Positions 1-12,100 of a stretch of DNA of 35,919 nucleotides are shown piece after piece. Position 1 is the first letter of the stretch; the number at the start of each line of letters is the position of its first letter. The notes beneath the pieces are model-generated. The model did no database searches. It saw only the letters and a program-made list of their open reading frames with translations, and was not told the DNA's origin. A program made the position numbers and the translations under genes. Origin of the DNA: Ichthyophonus hoferi. Lineage: Eukaryota > Opisthokonta > Ichthyosporea > Ichthyophonida > Ichthyophonidae. Location of the stretch: NCBI GenBank assembly GCA_002751075.1, contig NAOQ01000349.1:43704-79622 (forward strand), read 5' to 3'.

Positions 1-223
1 AAGTGTAGAGTGGAAGATTATATATATATATATAATAATAAAATAACACAGGACAGATAAAAAAAAAGTATTCGATGATTGGACATGGAATATATAAGAT
101 ACATTAAAGAAAAACAAATCTAATTAGTGGATAACCAATTATATATAACAGATAAAACTTCACTTAGTTTTAACATTAAGTCATACCTAAAAGGGATAGA
201 CAAATATTTAAATTAAGACGCAC

Positions 224-3200
224 CTTCCATTGGTCGGCAGCATATTGTGCAGCTTGTAATTCAGTAACTGTATCCATTTGCTTCTGGATCACATCCACAA
301 ACCTAAGATCGTAATTAAAATTAAAATTAAAACCGTATATATAATTGGTTGAAATTCTTCCTTGCTGCCATATATAGTTATGTCTTATCTAAGATTTCAG
401 GATTATTGGTTTACGTTTTAACAAACTTACTATATCCAAGAATACATAGAGAATATCACGTATATATATATATATTAAAAAGTTAAAATTTAATAAGGAT
501 ATACACCTATAGAAACAAATCCTTACTTATCCTCCACCTCTTCTAATTGTTGTTTTAAAGTTCTATTCTGCAGGGTAAGACGAGAGAGGGTCTGTGCGTT
601 AGAATGCACGGTAGTCATTAGTTTGGCTTTATCTGCTACCTCGGCTTCTAGCTCTTCTATCTGAGTGGTGGAGAAAATGGTATTAAGAGTACTGTGGGCC
701 ATAGTATGCTTTATTGTTATATTATACTATATTACATTGCAGTCTATTGTATTATATTATGCTATATTATATTATAGCCTATCATATTGCAGCATATTAG
801 ATTACACTATATTACATTGGATTATGCTACAGCATATTAGATCATATCATATTGCATTATATTATGTTATAATATATTACCGTATATTATACTACATTAT
901 ATTATATTATATTATTACCATATTGCATTAGATTATATTCTATTATACTATAACATATTATATTATATTATATTACAGTATATTATACTATATCATGCTA
1001 GATTACATTATATTAAATCCCCCAATCACACATATCCACGAATTATATACAAACCTTAAACCAAACACATACCTGTCTTTTTAATGCATCAATGACTGCC
1101 GTCTTCTCAGCAGCCAATCGTTCCATCTCCCTTTTCATCCTTAACTCTTCCTCCTTCTCTCCTGCTTATCCTCACTATTAGTTCTTGTATATACCCTTGT
1201 CTGTACTGTAATATGGCCTACTATACTATACTATATTATACTATAATGTGCGACAGTACTATATATATATCACACGAAAATGCAGGTCCATAAGAAATTT
1301 ACTTATTAAATTGTTTACCTTTTTCTAACGACTCGTTATTGGGTATATCTGGGAGAGGAGTGGAAGTAGAGGTAGATACAAGTGAATTGATAGGTTGAGG
1401 TGTTGATAACACGTCTATTTTAGCCAATAGGTGTGCGCGTTCCTCAGCGTGTTGCTCGGCAACGCTATCTCTAGCTTGATTAACCTAAAAGTAGATTGGA
1501 ATTTGCTCGTATTAGAAGAGAAGGTTAATACCTAGTGTCTGGTTTGTAATTTTAAAATATTAAAATATAGATTAAGTATGGTTCACTGGCTGTGATCCTA
1601 TTAGGGTCGGTTAAAAATAAGTAGTAATTAATCACAGTAATTAATTACAGTATGATATTATATTATATTATATGATTATATTATTATTAGCAATAACCAT
1701 ATCCTCTTATTTTTTTTTAAAAAACCACAACAATAAAATTCTACTTACCCCTACCCAGCCATTGTAATTATCAATTATAACTCAATGAATCAAAACAAGC
1801 ACCACCCGCCATTAAGATTAATTATTCCATGCAACCCAATACCTGCTCTCATGTCACGTGTATGTTCAAACAATAAAACAATTTATAGGGATGATAAATT
1901 TTAAATTACAAAAAAACACAATATAATGTTATCCAATAACTAGTTGTCCACAACTATAACTTATTGTCATGCTAATTTTACATTATTGAATAATTTTTCT
2001 ATATAAAAAACAAGTAAATTATTAAATTATTACATAGTATTATTACAATCTATTTATGAGTTCACATGCCTGTTGAAGAGCCAATGACAGAGAGGCGATC
2101 TGGCTACCGGAATCATTTAATTGGGCAACCAAACCCTTCTCCCTCTCTAGAGCTATGTCTAATTCCTCCTCCGCATGGGTGGCTGTCATTCGTAGTTCCT
2201 TAATCTCTCCTTTTAAAGACTGTATTTATATGAGTATATTAGAATTTAAACGTGCTTAGTCATTGGAGAATAGGTTTATATATGTGTATTGGGGGTATGA
2301 AGGTGTACATGTAGGTTGGTAGGTTATGTCCTTACATGCATTAGTATTTAAAATTATAAAGATACTATATTGCATTGCATTGTATTGAATCACTTCATAA
2401 AAATATTGTATAGGATCTTATCATAACATAGATCCATAACTTAACCTAACCTATTGTATGATAACATATCCTATCTTACCCTATGTGTATACACACACCA
2501 ATATAATCATTACATACCTCTATCTCTCGCTGTGCTTCCTTACACGACACGTCTGATTGGCTACCCTGTCGAAGCTGCTCCATTTCATTGGCCTATAACA
2601 CACCGTTGGGTCACATGTCAAATATTTTGAATAGTAGCGTTAACTATAAAATAAAATAAAATAATATAATATACAGGAATATAAAGGGATATAATATAAG
2701 ATAATATAATACAAGAAAATATATTATCCTATCATATGACATAAGAATTAAATACATACACATATACATAAGTACAAACATATACTATCTTATATTATTA
2801 TATACATAAACACAAACATTATATTATTATATATAATGAATCAATAATCTAAAAAAATAATCAATCAAATAAGACAACCTGTCGCTGTAGTTTCGATTGC
2901 ATCTCATCATTGGCCATACCAAGATCCAGCAATTGTAGCCTAGCTTCAGTTAATGATTTCTAAAATACAAGGGAGGGATATTATTGGTGAGTAAAAAATG
3001 CCATTTTTAGATATCATAAATATTAAATAAATTGTATTATACCTATATAGCTATAATTAAGGTATAAATAATATATAATTAAATATATGGTGAATATTAA
3101 ATATATTATATTATATCATTTTCATTCTACAGACTTTCTCTTACCTGTAATTGGGCAAGCTCAAGCTCCAGTCCATCACCATTGTTGGACTGTCGATCGA

Positions 3201-6200
3201 TGAGTAATAAGTACTAAAATAAAATTTACTCGGTAATAAATTAAAGTATAAAACGGGATAGAGTGGTAAATTATATATAGCATACATCATATTATCATAT
3301 TATAGTATAGTATAGTGTAATATAGTAAACTATATAAAATCACAATATAATATATCACTATGTATAATATATTGCATTGTATGATATCTCATTATAGTTT
3401 ATTATACTATCCTATACTATATCATACTACATTATACTAATATCATATTACATTATATTATATTATACTATATGATCTTACATTACATTACACTATATTA
3501 TATTACGTTACACTATACTGTGTTATCTTATATTACATTATATTGAACTACATTTCACTATACCATATTACACCATCTCATGTTATCCTATACTCCATTA
3601 TATTATAATCCACTCCCTTTATGCACATACCCACGGCATATGCCCTACCTGTCTCCTTGTCAACGTCTCTGTATAGCCAGTTAGTTCTGACTCACACACC
3701 GCAATTCTTTTCTCGGCTATTTCTAGTTTTTCAGTAGTGCTGCTAAGTTGTCCTAAAGGATTGTAGAGTGTTAGCATATAGGTGTGTATATCACGTTATC
3801 GTACTATAAAAATATATATAGGTATGTGTATTATATATTATATATATTCCTACAGATCTAAGTATAGATCGCATTACACCTATACAAACACAAACACATA
3901 TATATATAGCACCATTCCTATATGCCTACGTATATAAATGCATACATACATATATACCTCTCTTCTACATCTACACATATATCCCACTACCCTTCAATCC
4001 ACACATATACATGTCAATAGATATATATTATATTATATTATATTATATTATATATCTTCTACCTACCCTCTAGAACCACAATTCTGTTAGTCAATCCTTG
4101 GGTCTGTGTGGTTAATTCTGTTTTCTCATCCACTAAAATGCTTATAGCCTGCTGACCTCGCTGCCATCAGATAGAAGGGTTAGGATAATATATTACATTA
4201 TATTATATTGGGATGTATTGTATTGTATTGTATAATAGCATAGCAATATAAACATACAATAATACATTAATATAATAACTTAACCAGATCCTACTATACC
4301 CTCTCTATCCTGTACACTCTAGTCAACCACATCCCTAACTAACTTTGGCCTGCTGTACAGCCTGCTCTCTCTCCTCTGTCAGGTTCTTAATCTGGATTCG
4401 TTTCTATAGGAATAGTAGTATGGTTAGTGTTTACTATTATGTCTTGATTGTAATTTTCTACCTGATGGGATGATAGTGTAGCAGTACAGGGTATGATAGG
4501 AGAATAGCATGATAGTATGATAGTACAATCATACAACAGTATAACAATACAGTGGTATAACAATATAACAGTATAATAAGACAATCGTATAATAAAATAA
4601 TAAAATAATAAAATAGTAGTATCGTAATATAAGAGCGAAAAGAACCATTTACAAAAGAAATGAAGGAGAAAGAATTGGGAGGCCAATGTATCTGGTGATA
4701 CACAAAGCCACCTATATTATATATACATATACATATACACACATATATTTATATATATATATAATATATACAGCTAGTTACTTACTGTTGTTAGCTCAGC
4801 TGACATGTCCGACAGTTGGTTATTCATAATATCGTATGATGATAGGTTATCCTACTCCCATTATTTTCAACAGTTAGAATGATTTTAATTTTTTATATAG
4901 ATAAAACTATCGCACTGCGTACTAACTGCTAATAAATAATAGAACAAAATTAATTAAGAACTATTTAAATGCATTACAATTTTAAATACCAATAGCTATC
5001 CTTTCAATAAAATGATGATATGAAATGATATATTATAATAAAGCATATTATACTATAAGATAATATAGTATAGTGTAATACAATACAATATACCATAATG
5101 GCCCATGCATATAATATACTATGATACAAGACTATACAATCATGTAATACCCTACAATATAACACAAAATAATATAATATACCACAATATTATTATAACA
5201 AAATACGGTGCAACACACTATAACACCATATAATACAACAGTACATCATCCTAGCTCACCTACCATATTCCCAATAGTATCACTAGATACAGTATGACAC
5301 GGCCCGTAATTTCCATTGATCGAAGAGGGTTTAGACCTCATACCACTAAAATTTGTTAAATTTTCAGTATTATAGTCCGATGACGTCTCATTGCCTGATA
5401 TGGTGACTTCCCCCGAAGGAAAATTAGATCTGGATTTATTGGGTGATGCATAATCCTTGTGATATGTTGCGGTTAAATATCCTGATCGTAAAGGGCTATG
5501 GGCGCGTGTCTGGCTAGACAAATAGATTGTTAGGGGATGGAGGAGTGTAGATATAATTGACCATATACATATACATATAAATAAAATATAGTTCATACTG
5601 CAATGTCGTATAATAAAGTATATATATAATATCATTATTTAATTTAAGATATTTTTTTTTATACCAACAATTCCGATAAGGTATTTTAAAACACACAACT
5701 CTAAAATTACCCCATCCATTTCATTGCGTGCTAACAATAGTCATAGGGATGATACTATAAATCAATCAAATATCAATATGCATATTGCCGTGAGCTTAAT
5801 GGTTGGAGGGCTATTTATAGCTTGTTCTGAATGACTTCAGATTGGACAGTTGTAAAAGAAGGTGCAATATAGCCCTAACAAGAGTATATTGATTGATTGG
5901 GAACGAACTAAAAATATAGTAAATATATATGTGAATATAGGTATAGATAGGTATAGTATATAGAAAGAATCATAGACCACAGTATATATGTATATTATAA
6001 ATATATCCATGTATAGAACACAGTGCAACATATGTCAGAAAAACTTAACTAAGTAAGGATATTGGAATATAAGCCCAATAAAAAATAATATAAAACTTAT
6101 CAAAGAAAAGAAACTTGTTAAAAATATTGCCTCGACCGTGGATTGAACACGGGACCTTTAGATCTTCAGTCTAACGCTCTCCCAACTGAGCTATCAAGGC

Positions 6201-7640
6201 GCTCAATACTAAGCGCGCAACCATATACCATATACTATATACCATATAAAAAAATTAAAACAGAAGAAGATCCCATTTATATATTTAACAAAAGGAAATG
6301 TAAAATTTTATAGATTTAAGGCTATTTATAAAGATAAAAAATCAATTTAAATCAAGTAAAATTTTAACTGCAAGCGTTTATTGGTACGTTATTTTGCAAA
6401 AAAAAAACATCTAGTATCTTTTTGATCGTTATATAACAGCCAATAGATTGGCATCATTAAATTTTATTTTCCTTCTCAACCTGATCCTTGACTAATCAAG
6501 GAAAGATATTAATAATGGTGTGCATGTATGTAATATATATAATACAATATAATGTACAACTATATATAACTATACAAAATATATCTACTGGGTAAAATAA
6601 TAATAATAATATCAATACTAATAGTAATAAAAGGGAGGTAATCTACCATATATACATATATATTACTCTAACCAATTGCAATAAACAAAAGAAATATATT
6701 TTTTATTGTTGTAATGTTGTAAATTCATTTAGCCCATTTAACAATAAAAATATCTCGATTTAAAAAGTAGATATAATTTAACTTAAAATACTATCTGTAA
6801 CCCACAGGTTCACAAACATTATACCAGTCCATCTCTACAAGCCTGTCCAAACAATACAGATAACAATTCTAATTTTTGAAACCACCAATGACACAATCCC
6901 TACCATTGCTTCTATTTTCCCAGTAGAGCTAGACGAGGGTAGATCAGCCAATGGGGTGGGAATGACAGAAGTAGTGACGTCATTAAGGGTAGAGGCAGGA
7001 GAGAGAGAGAGAGAGAGATCGGGAACGCTCTTGCGTTCCTTCAGCTGTATAAGAGAACGTAATGCATACGTGTAAGCGTTGGCATAGCAACCATAAAATA
7101 TGGTTTTCGTGTGTATTCAAGTATTTAATACACTTGTGTATTTGTCTATGTTATTATATGTTATTATATGTTATATGATACGTATTATATAATATTTTAT
7201 GATACTATATGTTATTGCATATGTTATTACAAGTTATATGGTATATAACATAATATACTATACTACACTGTACCACATTACATTCATCATACATCATAGC
7301 ATCCACACCATACTGCCCCTCAGACACCCATGCAAACACGTTACAAATCCTCTCTATACATCCTCTAAGTTTTAGTTATATCTTTATTCTTTATAAGTGA
7401 TTATATAACCCTATCTCAGGGTGGTTCCACTTGTATATACCTATGAGAGAGCTCATACTAGATGCACAGCAATCTGTCCTTCCAGCCTCTTAAATAAAGA
7501 GCAAATAACCCTACAACTATTGGTCATTCCATATCATAGTTCTAATTTTAAGATTGTAAATAGCTTTACTTCATCTTTACCCTTACCTTCTTCAGAAAAA
7601 AAGTCTTTCTCTTTTCTTTCTCTTTTTCACTTTCCGCCAT
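224..7640 (-). CDS. GOLGA2: GM130-like golgin, 5' part of the gene (15 coding exons, 536 residues, runs off the left edge)
   Basis: GM130 is a long coiled-coil cis-Golgi matrix protein that tethers vesicles by binding p115 and GRASP65. On the minus strand these exons join in one open frame with consistent splice sites: 7640-7587, 7044-6904, 5509-5264, 4851-4786, 4403-4344, 4160-4067, 3752-3649, 3213-3145, 2959-2879, 2592-2518, 2219-2070, 1484-1319, 1161-1073, 660-527, 302-224. The start is chosen because exons 1 and 2 join to read FFLKKLKERKSVPD, like the basic KKLREYQQRNS N-terminus of GM130. Residues 19-147 are Ser/Thr/Pro-rich and low in structure; from about 148 on the protein is coiled coil. 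Family-like stretches are QAISILVDEKTEL (about residue 193) and NAQTLSRLTLQNRTLKQQL (about 486), the latter followed by EEVEDKFV. The assignment rests on remembered family sequence, not a search. The C-terminal GRASP-binding end lies outside the window. Confidence 0.82.
715..1020. repeat. Degenerate period-5 repeat (TATTA type) in a GM130 intron
   Basis: About 300 bases can be read as successive 5-mers such as tatta, catta, tacta, tattg, gatta and cagca. Because 15 bases make five codons, open frames here give short periodic Tyr/Ile/Leu peptides on either strand, which are not genes. Confidence 0.85.
1485..2069 (-). other. GC-AG intron (GM130 intron 11)
   Basis: Exon 11 ends with a CAA CAG codon pair directly followed by GCATGT, not GT. 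The next acceptor is a TTTTAG at 1485, after which the frame continues in phase 0 into another coiled-coil stretch (VNQARDSVAEQHAEERAHLL). GC donors after CAG are the known rare variant of the major spliceosome. If unspliced, translation would stop about eight codons later. Confidence 0.7.
3290..3612. repeat. Degenerate period-5 repeat (TATTA/TACTA type) in GM130 intron 7
   Basis: Same 5-base repeat class as at 715-1020, covering most of the intron between exons 7 and 8. Unit changes are mainly at positions 1 and 2 of the 5-mer. Confidence 0.8.
4021..4053. repeat. Short TATTA microsatellite
   Basis: About five near-perfect TATTA units following an ATATAT stretch, shortly beyond the donor of GM130 exon 6. 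This looks like a young version of the decayed 5-mer arrays nearby. Confidence 0.7.
4478..4620. repeat. Degenerate period-5 repeat in GM130 intron 4
   Basis: Successive 5-mers such as tagta, acagt, ataac and aataa fill this part of the intron. Overlapping minus-strand open frames here are products of the repeat. Confidence 0.75.
5030..5240. repeat. Degenerate period-5 repeat in GM130 intron 3
   Basis: A and T-rich 5-mer array (taata, aatac, acaat and similar) next to exon 3. It carries no gene. Confidence 0.75.
6120..6124 (-). terminator. RNA polymerase III terminator of tRNA-Phe
   Basis: A run of five T on the minus strand lies four bases after the tRNA discriminator base, the usual position and form of a Pol III stop signal. 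Confidence 0.75.
6128..6200 (-). tRNA. tRNA-Phe(GAA): tRNA-Phe, anticodon GAA
   Basis: Read on the minus strand the 73 bases fold as a full cloverleaf: acceptor GCCTTGA pairing with TCGAGGC (one G-T pair), D stem GCTC/GAGC, anticodon stem TTAGA/TCTAA around CTGAAGA with anticodon GAA, T stem CCGTG/CACGG with loop TTCAATC, then discriminator A. The A box (TAGCTCAGTTGG) and B box (GTTCAATCC) internal promoter elements are intact. The D and anticodon arms match the usual animal tRNA-Phe, while the acceptor and T stems differ by paired changes. No intron and no encoded CCA. It lies inside GM130 intron 2 in the same orientation as that gene. Confidence 0.96.
7130..7275. repeat. Period-5 and TTATATG-type repeat in GM130 intron 1
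   Basis: Repeated gttattatatgttatta and related units, then actatac 5-mers. Nothing else is recognised between exons 1 and 2. Confidence 0.65.
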
Positions 7641-8026
7641 CGTTAAATGAATAATAATTTGTTCACTATGTAATATACACAACTGATAGATATTTAATCA
7701 ATATAGGTATTAAAAGTACTAAAAGTAAAGAAAGAAAAAGAAAAATAATAATAAATGTTAATGGTTTATGTATCAATAAAACTATTAATATACTTATAAA
7801 TATAACTATAGATATAACTTGGTTAAAAAGTACATAGAAATATAGGTAGGTAACAGGCAAGTAGGTGTAGTGTGTATATATGTGTCTATGTATGTATAGC
7901 TGTATATATGTTTATGTTTATGTTCAAGTTCATGTACAGTATAATTAAGAAGTGTCAAGATAATTAATATGAAATAGTTAATAGGTATTACGTATTATAT
8001 TGTTTATTTCTGACTATTATACATTC

Positions 8027-8029
8027 ATT

Positions 8030-8060
<31 letters not shown>

Positions 8061-8092
8061 TTTTATTTTATTTATTTATTATTATTATTATT
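8027..8092. repeat. TTTA microsatellite ending in TTA units
   Basis: Roughly a dozen TTTA units, some expanded to TTTTA, then five TTA units. A simple repeat in the intergenic region. Confidence 0.95.
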
Positions 8093-8270
8093 AGATTATT
8101 AGTATTACTTATTATGTTAATAAAAATTTATGCAGCATTACGTAATTAACTTAAAATTCTCATAGAAATGATTGGTTTAACTAAAATCTTATCTAACACA
8201 TCTTATATTTTATTGGTTCAATTATTTCGAGTCGGCAACCAGTCTATCTATATATAGCAAGAAATGCATA

Positions 8271-8525
8271 ATTATTATATACCCTCATACATATATTTAT
8301 CATTCAGCATTATTAATAAATAACATATATATGAAGAACGAGTTTAAATGATAATATATGTATATATATCAGTAAAAGTATATAACTATAGCTATATATA
8401 AATTGCCAAGAGGCATAATTGCTATCTACCTTTTTAAATACATTTATTAACATATTAATATATATATATATATATATATTTGTCTATAAATGTATTATTA
8501 ACTAATTTTAATAATAATAAATACA

Positions 8526-8566
<41 letters not shown>

Positions 8567-8780
8567 TTAAAAGTATATACTTAGAGCTACATGCAAATTA
8601 TTCAAGAAAGACAATTGATATTTACCATTATAAATATATTTATTAATAGATTAATATATAGAATACATAAATAGATATATATACGAATAACTTATTTTAT
8701 TAATAATAAATATATTATTATATAATTAATGTATATATTAGTAAAATTAAATACTTATAACTGTATATACATTGTACGCA
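8271..8780. repeat. Degenerate tandem repeat, about three units of roughly 190 bases
   Basis: The block 8401-8590 aligns with 8597-8780: both run from an aattg...caagag/caagaa start through ttattaa.a.attaatatata, an aataataataaata stretch and a gtatat..aaaagta end. The segment 8271-8400 matches the second half of the same unit. TA runs at 8456-8480 and 8529-8560 are expansions inside unit 2. Confidence 0.6.
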
Positions 8781-8839
8781 ATGTTTGACCTGTGGATTAA
8801 ACCTGATTCTCCAATGGCCGGAATAATGTAAAATATTAA

Positions 8840-8925
8840 TTTATTTCGGGTCAACAGTCAATCCATTCCATAGAAGACACCAAAAAATAAAACGGGCCAA
8901 TCATTTCGAATCGACCCGAAATAAA
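8840..8925. repeat. Perfect 13-bp inverted repeat, possible hairpin
   Basis: TTTATTTCGGGTC at 8840-8852 is the exact reverse complement of 8913-8925, with a 60-base spacer. A related single copy (attatttcgagtcgg) lies at about 8222-8236, on the other side of the tandem repeat. It could be a hairpin, paired protein sites or the remains of a small transposon. Confidence 0.7.
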
Positions 8926-9134
8926 CAACAAATTTTGGTTTTACCCAAAGAATGGCAAACGACATAACATAGTTTAGACTAATATATTTAATATATTTAT
9001 ATATAGTGTATTTATATATATTATATGGTAGTATATGTATTATATAGTCCCTTATAATTCTGTTGAATTCGTGATAAGAAAGCTACCTGTGTACTCTTGA
9101 ACTTTTGTTATTTATTGTATAGGTCCAGTTAAAC

Positions 9135-12100
9135 ATGGTAAGTGGGTTCTATTGGCTGTTGGTTGCTAGGGTTGTTATTGTTGACGTGATGTGTTAATTT
9201 ATATCGCACTTTATGTTTGGTTATATCTTGTGTTATATTGGGTTGTAATACGGTATTACTAATACCCTCTGGGTATAATCTGAAATACTATAATTATTGT
9301 TTGACTTTTATTTTACGAAGTAGTATTTAAACTTTTATGTTGCTTCTCAAGTTTTGAGAAAACAATTATAGAATGAATGAACACATGTTTTTAGAAACTG
9401 CTTTGTCTGAGAGACAGCCAGTGTTAGATGGTGTTAGAAGGTGCTTGTAGGTGTACATGTGTTATAATGGTTTTTGTGTGTGAGAGGAGAGGAAAGAGTG
9501 TGTGTTCGTTGGTGTCATTGTATTTAATGCTTTTTATTATACAACAGTTTGTCTCTATTAATATGCATATTATTATTTATTATTATTTGAATTTTTATGT
9601 ATAAATTTGTATATATTTATATGTAGTTATGTTTGTGTTTGTTTTGAAAGAATACTAACCCGGGTCACTGTTGACGCTTTTAAAACCGAATAGCATACTC
9701 TTATTAAAAGCTTAAAAAATATTTAAACCATTTTATAATAATGGTATTTACCCTTAGCAACAAAATATTTACATTCCTCCGAGGTACTGTCTGTTACCAT
9801 GGCTACTATGTCATTATTTAATTGGTTCTTATTACATTTATCATATATATGATACAGTATAATCATATTATAATTTAATATATTCCAAACTACTATACCA
9901 TATTTATCAGTAAGTAGCGGGACAAGTAATATAGGTGTCTGAGTATGTCTTAAGTATATTAAATACAAAACAATTTTAATTATTATTCACTAACTGGTTG
10001 CACTCCTTCATTACTATGGTAACCTCTGTTACATTACAACATAACCAGCCTCTACGCCTGGATATTAAGGTATATATGTGCTTATGTTATTACCATTCTT
10101 TCTTTTCTGTTATGATTACCAAATATAATGTATTATTTTAGTTCTAGTTCTACTATATAGGTTTGAGGTGTATGTGTGGTTATTTTATAATCATGTTATA
10201 ATAGACCAACTACCACTTGCCCTGAGTCGTGGTTTTAATCCAATCTAATCTAATATAATCTAACTCCACACCCAATCACCACAGAGGAAATTATCCGCGA
10301 GATCCGATCGTGTCAAGGGAGTGGATCTCCACCCTACTGAACCCTGGTTGTTATGCAGTCTGTATAATGGCAACGTGAACGTGTGGAACTATGAGACCGA
10401 GGTGAGTAGGCTCTGACTGGCCTATTATATTTTAATTTTAACTTTAGATTTTTAACTATCTATATCTCATGATTGGTTCTATAACTGGTACTGAATAGCA
10501 CAAGTAAGAGTTAAAAAACGTGTGGGTGTGGTACGAGAAGGTTGTTGCATACATAAAGAATAGCGAATTTTGGTGTAGCTGAAAATTTAGTGGATTAGAA
10601 ACTTGACCACAAACAAGAAATTACGAATATATTATTTAAATTTTAACAAAGACTGTGCCCAATCAAGTGAGGCCTATTAGGTTTAGATTATGACGTCCTT
10701 TATAATTTACGGAGCTCACTCATATTTAAATCGACTTAATCATATATATATATATGTTTATATCTTATTATATTATAGTATAGTCTATTATTTTATATCT
10801 TTATTAGTAAACATAAACCTTGCATGTACATCGACCACGCTTTAACTGGTTATATTTATAGCTGTCACTTACGTATCTATTTCTATTGACTAATTAGATC
10901 GTAACTCTGATTACTATGGTTACTATACCTAATGTAACTACTTTGATTTATTAAGCTCCAATCACATCAACTTGTTCTTTTTTTTTTTTTTGATTTCCCT
11001 GCCTTGGTGCTATATACCCTATCCTACCTTTAATATAAAGTATATTATATTTCACTTTTGACTCCGTCATACAGAACCTCCCCTTTTCCCTAGCGCCTAT
11101 TTTATCTCATTATTAATTAGCTGTATTTTAAAAGTAATTCGACTTATAACCTCTGCAACCATTGGATAATTTTTTTAAATACTACCTTATATAGCTATAA
11201 TTAATGAACACTGACTGGTGGGTTTTTGCTCCAATAGACTCTGGTCAAGACCTTTGAGGTTGCCGATCTTCCAGGTAGGTGGTGATTTCGTTATGTAATT
11301 TTGATCTTTAGGTTTTTCCCAATATTATTTGATGAATTTATCTTCAGTTTGACACTGTGTATATTTTTAGCTCGCTATTTCTATTGGAAGCTTATATTAA
11401 GTTAGAGTTAGGGCTTGGCATTAATTCGTTACCTTGAGAGGTCTTTGCAGTTGTGTTGTTTACATATTTGTACCTATACATATGCATATACACATACACA
11501 TCATGTATTAATATTTGAAAATGCTTCTTGACCCACTAATTTCCTATTTCTAGTCATTTTCATTTTCATTTTTCTGACCATACATAACATACATGCATAG
11601 TAACCCTAAGTGTATAGGACATACACATATATTATTATGGAAGGCATGTATTTAGCTATGTAAATACGTACAAATGGACATGGGATATTATATTATACCT
11701 ATTCTTACTATTTATTTACACCAATTCTAGTGCGCGCCTGCCGCTTTGTCACACGTAAAAGCTGGATTGTGACTGGCTCCGATGATATGCTTCTTAGAGT
11801 GTTCAATTACAATACACTAGAGAAGGTAAGGGGGNNNNNNNNNNNNNNNNNNNNNNNNNAATGGTATAAGAGGAATGTGATAGTGGCAGGCTATGTTGCG
11901 TTATACATACATACTATCATCTATATATAGTATCATACGTGCACACACGCACACACCTATGCCCCATTTTTGATGGAAGGAATGATAATAGGAAGCAAGT
12001 TCAAATTATTATATTATTGTATATATAGCATATACGTATGATTATTTTTAATAATTTTAAATAAATGATTAGTAAATTAAGAAAAAAGGAGCACTGGGTA

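Larger units (their letters stand above)
224..4851 (-). other. GOLGA2: GM130 exons 4-15: coiled-coil region
   Basis: Twelve short exons (60 to 166 bases) encode residues 148-536, dominated by heptads with Leu, Glu, Lys and Gln. Breaks in the coil occur in exon 12, where a Ser/Thr/Pro linker (STPQPINSLVSTSTSTPLPD) separates two coils. Exon phases agree at every junction: 0 for most, 1 after exons 6 and 12, 2 after exon 14. The introns between them (about 120 to 600 bases) contain TA-rich simple repeats and no other gene that I can see. Confidence 0.8.
5264..7640 (-). other. GOLGA2: GM130 exons 1-3: basic N-terminus and low-complexity linker
   Basis: Exon 1 (7640-7587) encodes a short, very basic and acidic mix beginning MAESEKEKEKRK and ends at a GTAAGG donor. 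Exon 2 (7044-6904) carries a (CT)n run read as alternating Leu and Ser, then a Ser/Thr/Pro-rich stretch. Exon 3 (5509-5264, 82 codons) is Ser/Asn-rich. All three are in phase 0. Exon 3 has two nearby acceptors four bases apart (5513 and 5509 as first exon base); the inner one keeps the frame directly from exon 2. Introns 1 and 2 are 542 and 1394 bases; intron 2 contains a tRNA gene. Confidence 0.72.
7641..9134. other. Intergenic region between divergent GM130 and COPB2 genes
   Basis: The start codons of the two genes point away from each other across 1494 bases. I see no open frame of note. The region holds a TTTA microsatellite, two TA runs, a three-unit degenerate tandem repeat and an inverted repeat, each listed separately. 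Promoters for both genes must lie here or in untranslated first exons, but no convincing TATA box, initiator or CpG-rich core stands out. An acceptor-like TTATTGTATAG at about 9112-9122 just before the COPB2 start could end an intron in the 5' untranslated region. Confidence 0.7.

Noticed and set aside
665-931. Plus-strand open frame of 88 codons
   Set aside because: Its Tyr/Leu/Ile-rich peptide comes from the period-5 repeat and overlaps the minus-strand GM130 exon 14 border.
4387-4742. Two overlapping minus-strand open frames
   Set aside because: They run through the intronic 5-mer repeat; only the end near 4403 overlaps a real exon, in a different context.
5725-5745. Possible 20-base micro-exon of GM130 in intron 2
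   Set aside because: With the alternative acceptor of exon 3 it would keep the frame, but the peptide is not coil-like and the direct join of exons 2 and 3 needs no extra exon.
9723-9968. Minus-strand open frame of 81 codons in COPB2 intron 1
   Set aside because: Part of it ([19 protein letters not shown]) looks protein-like, but there is no start, splice partner or family match.
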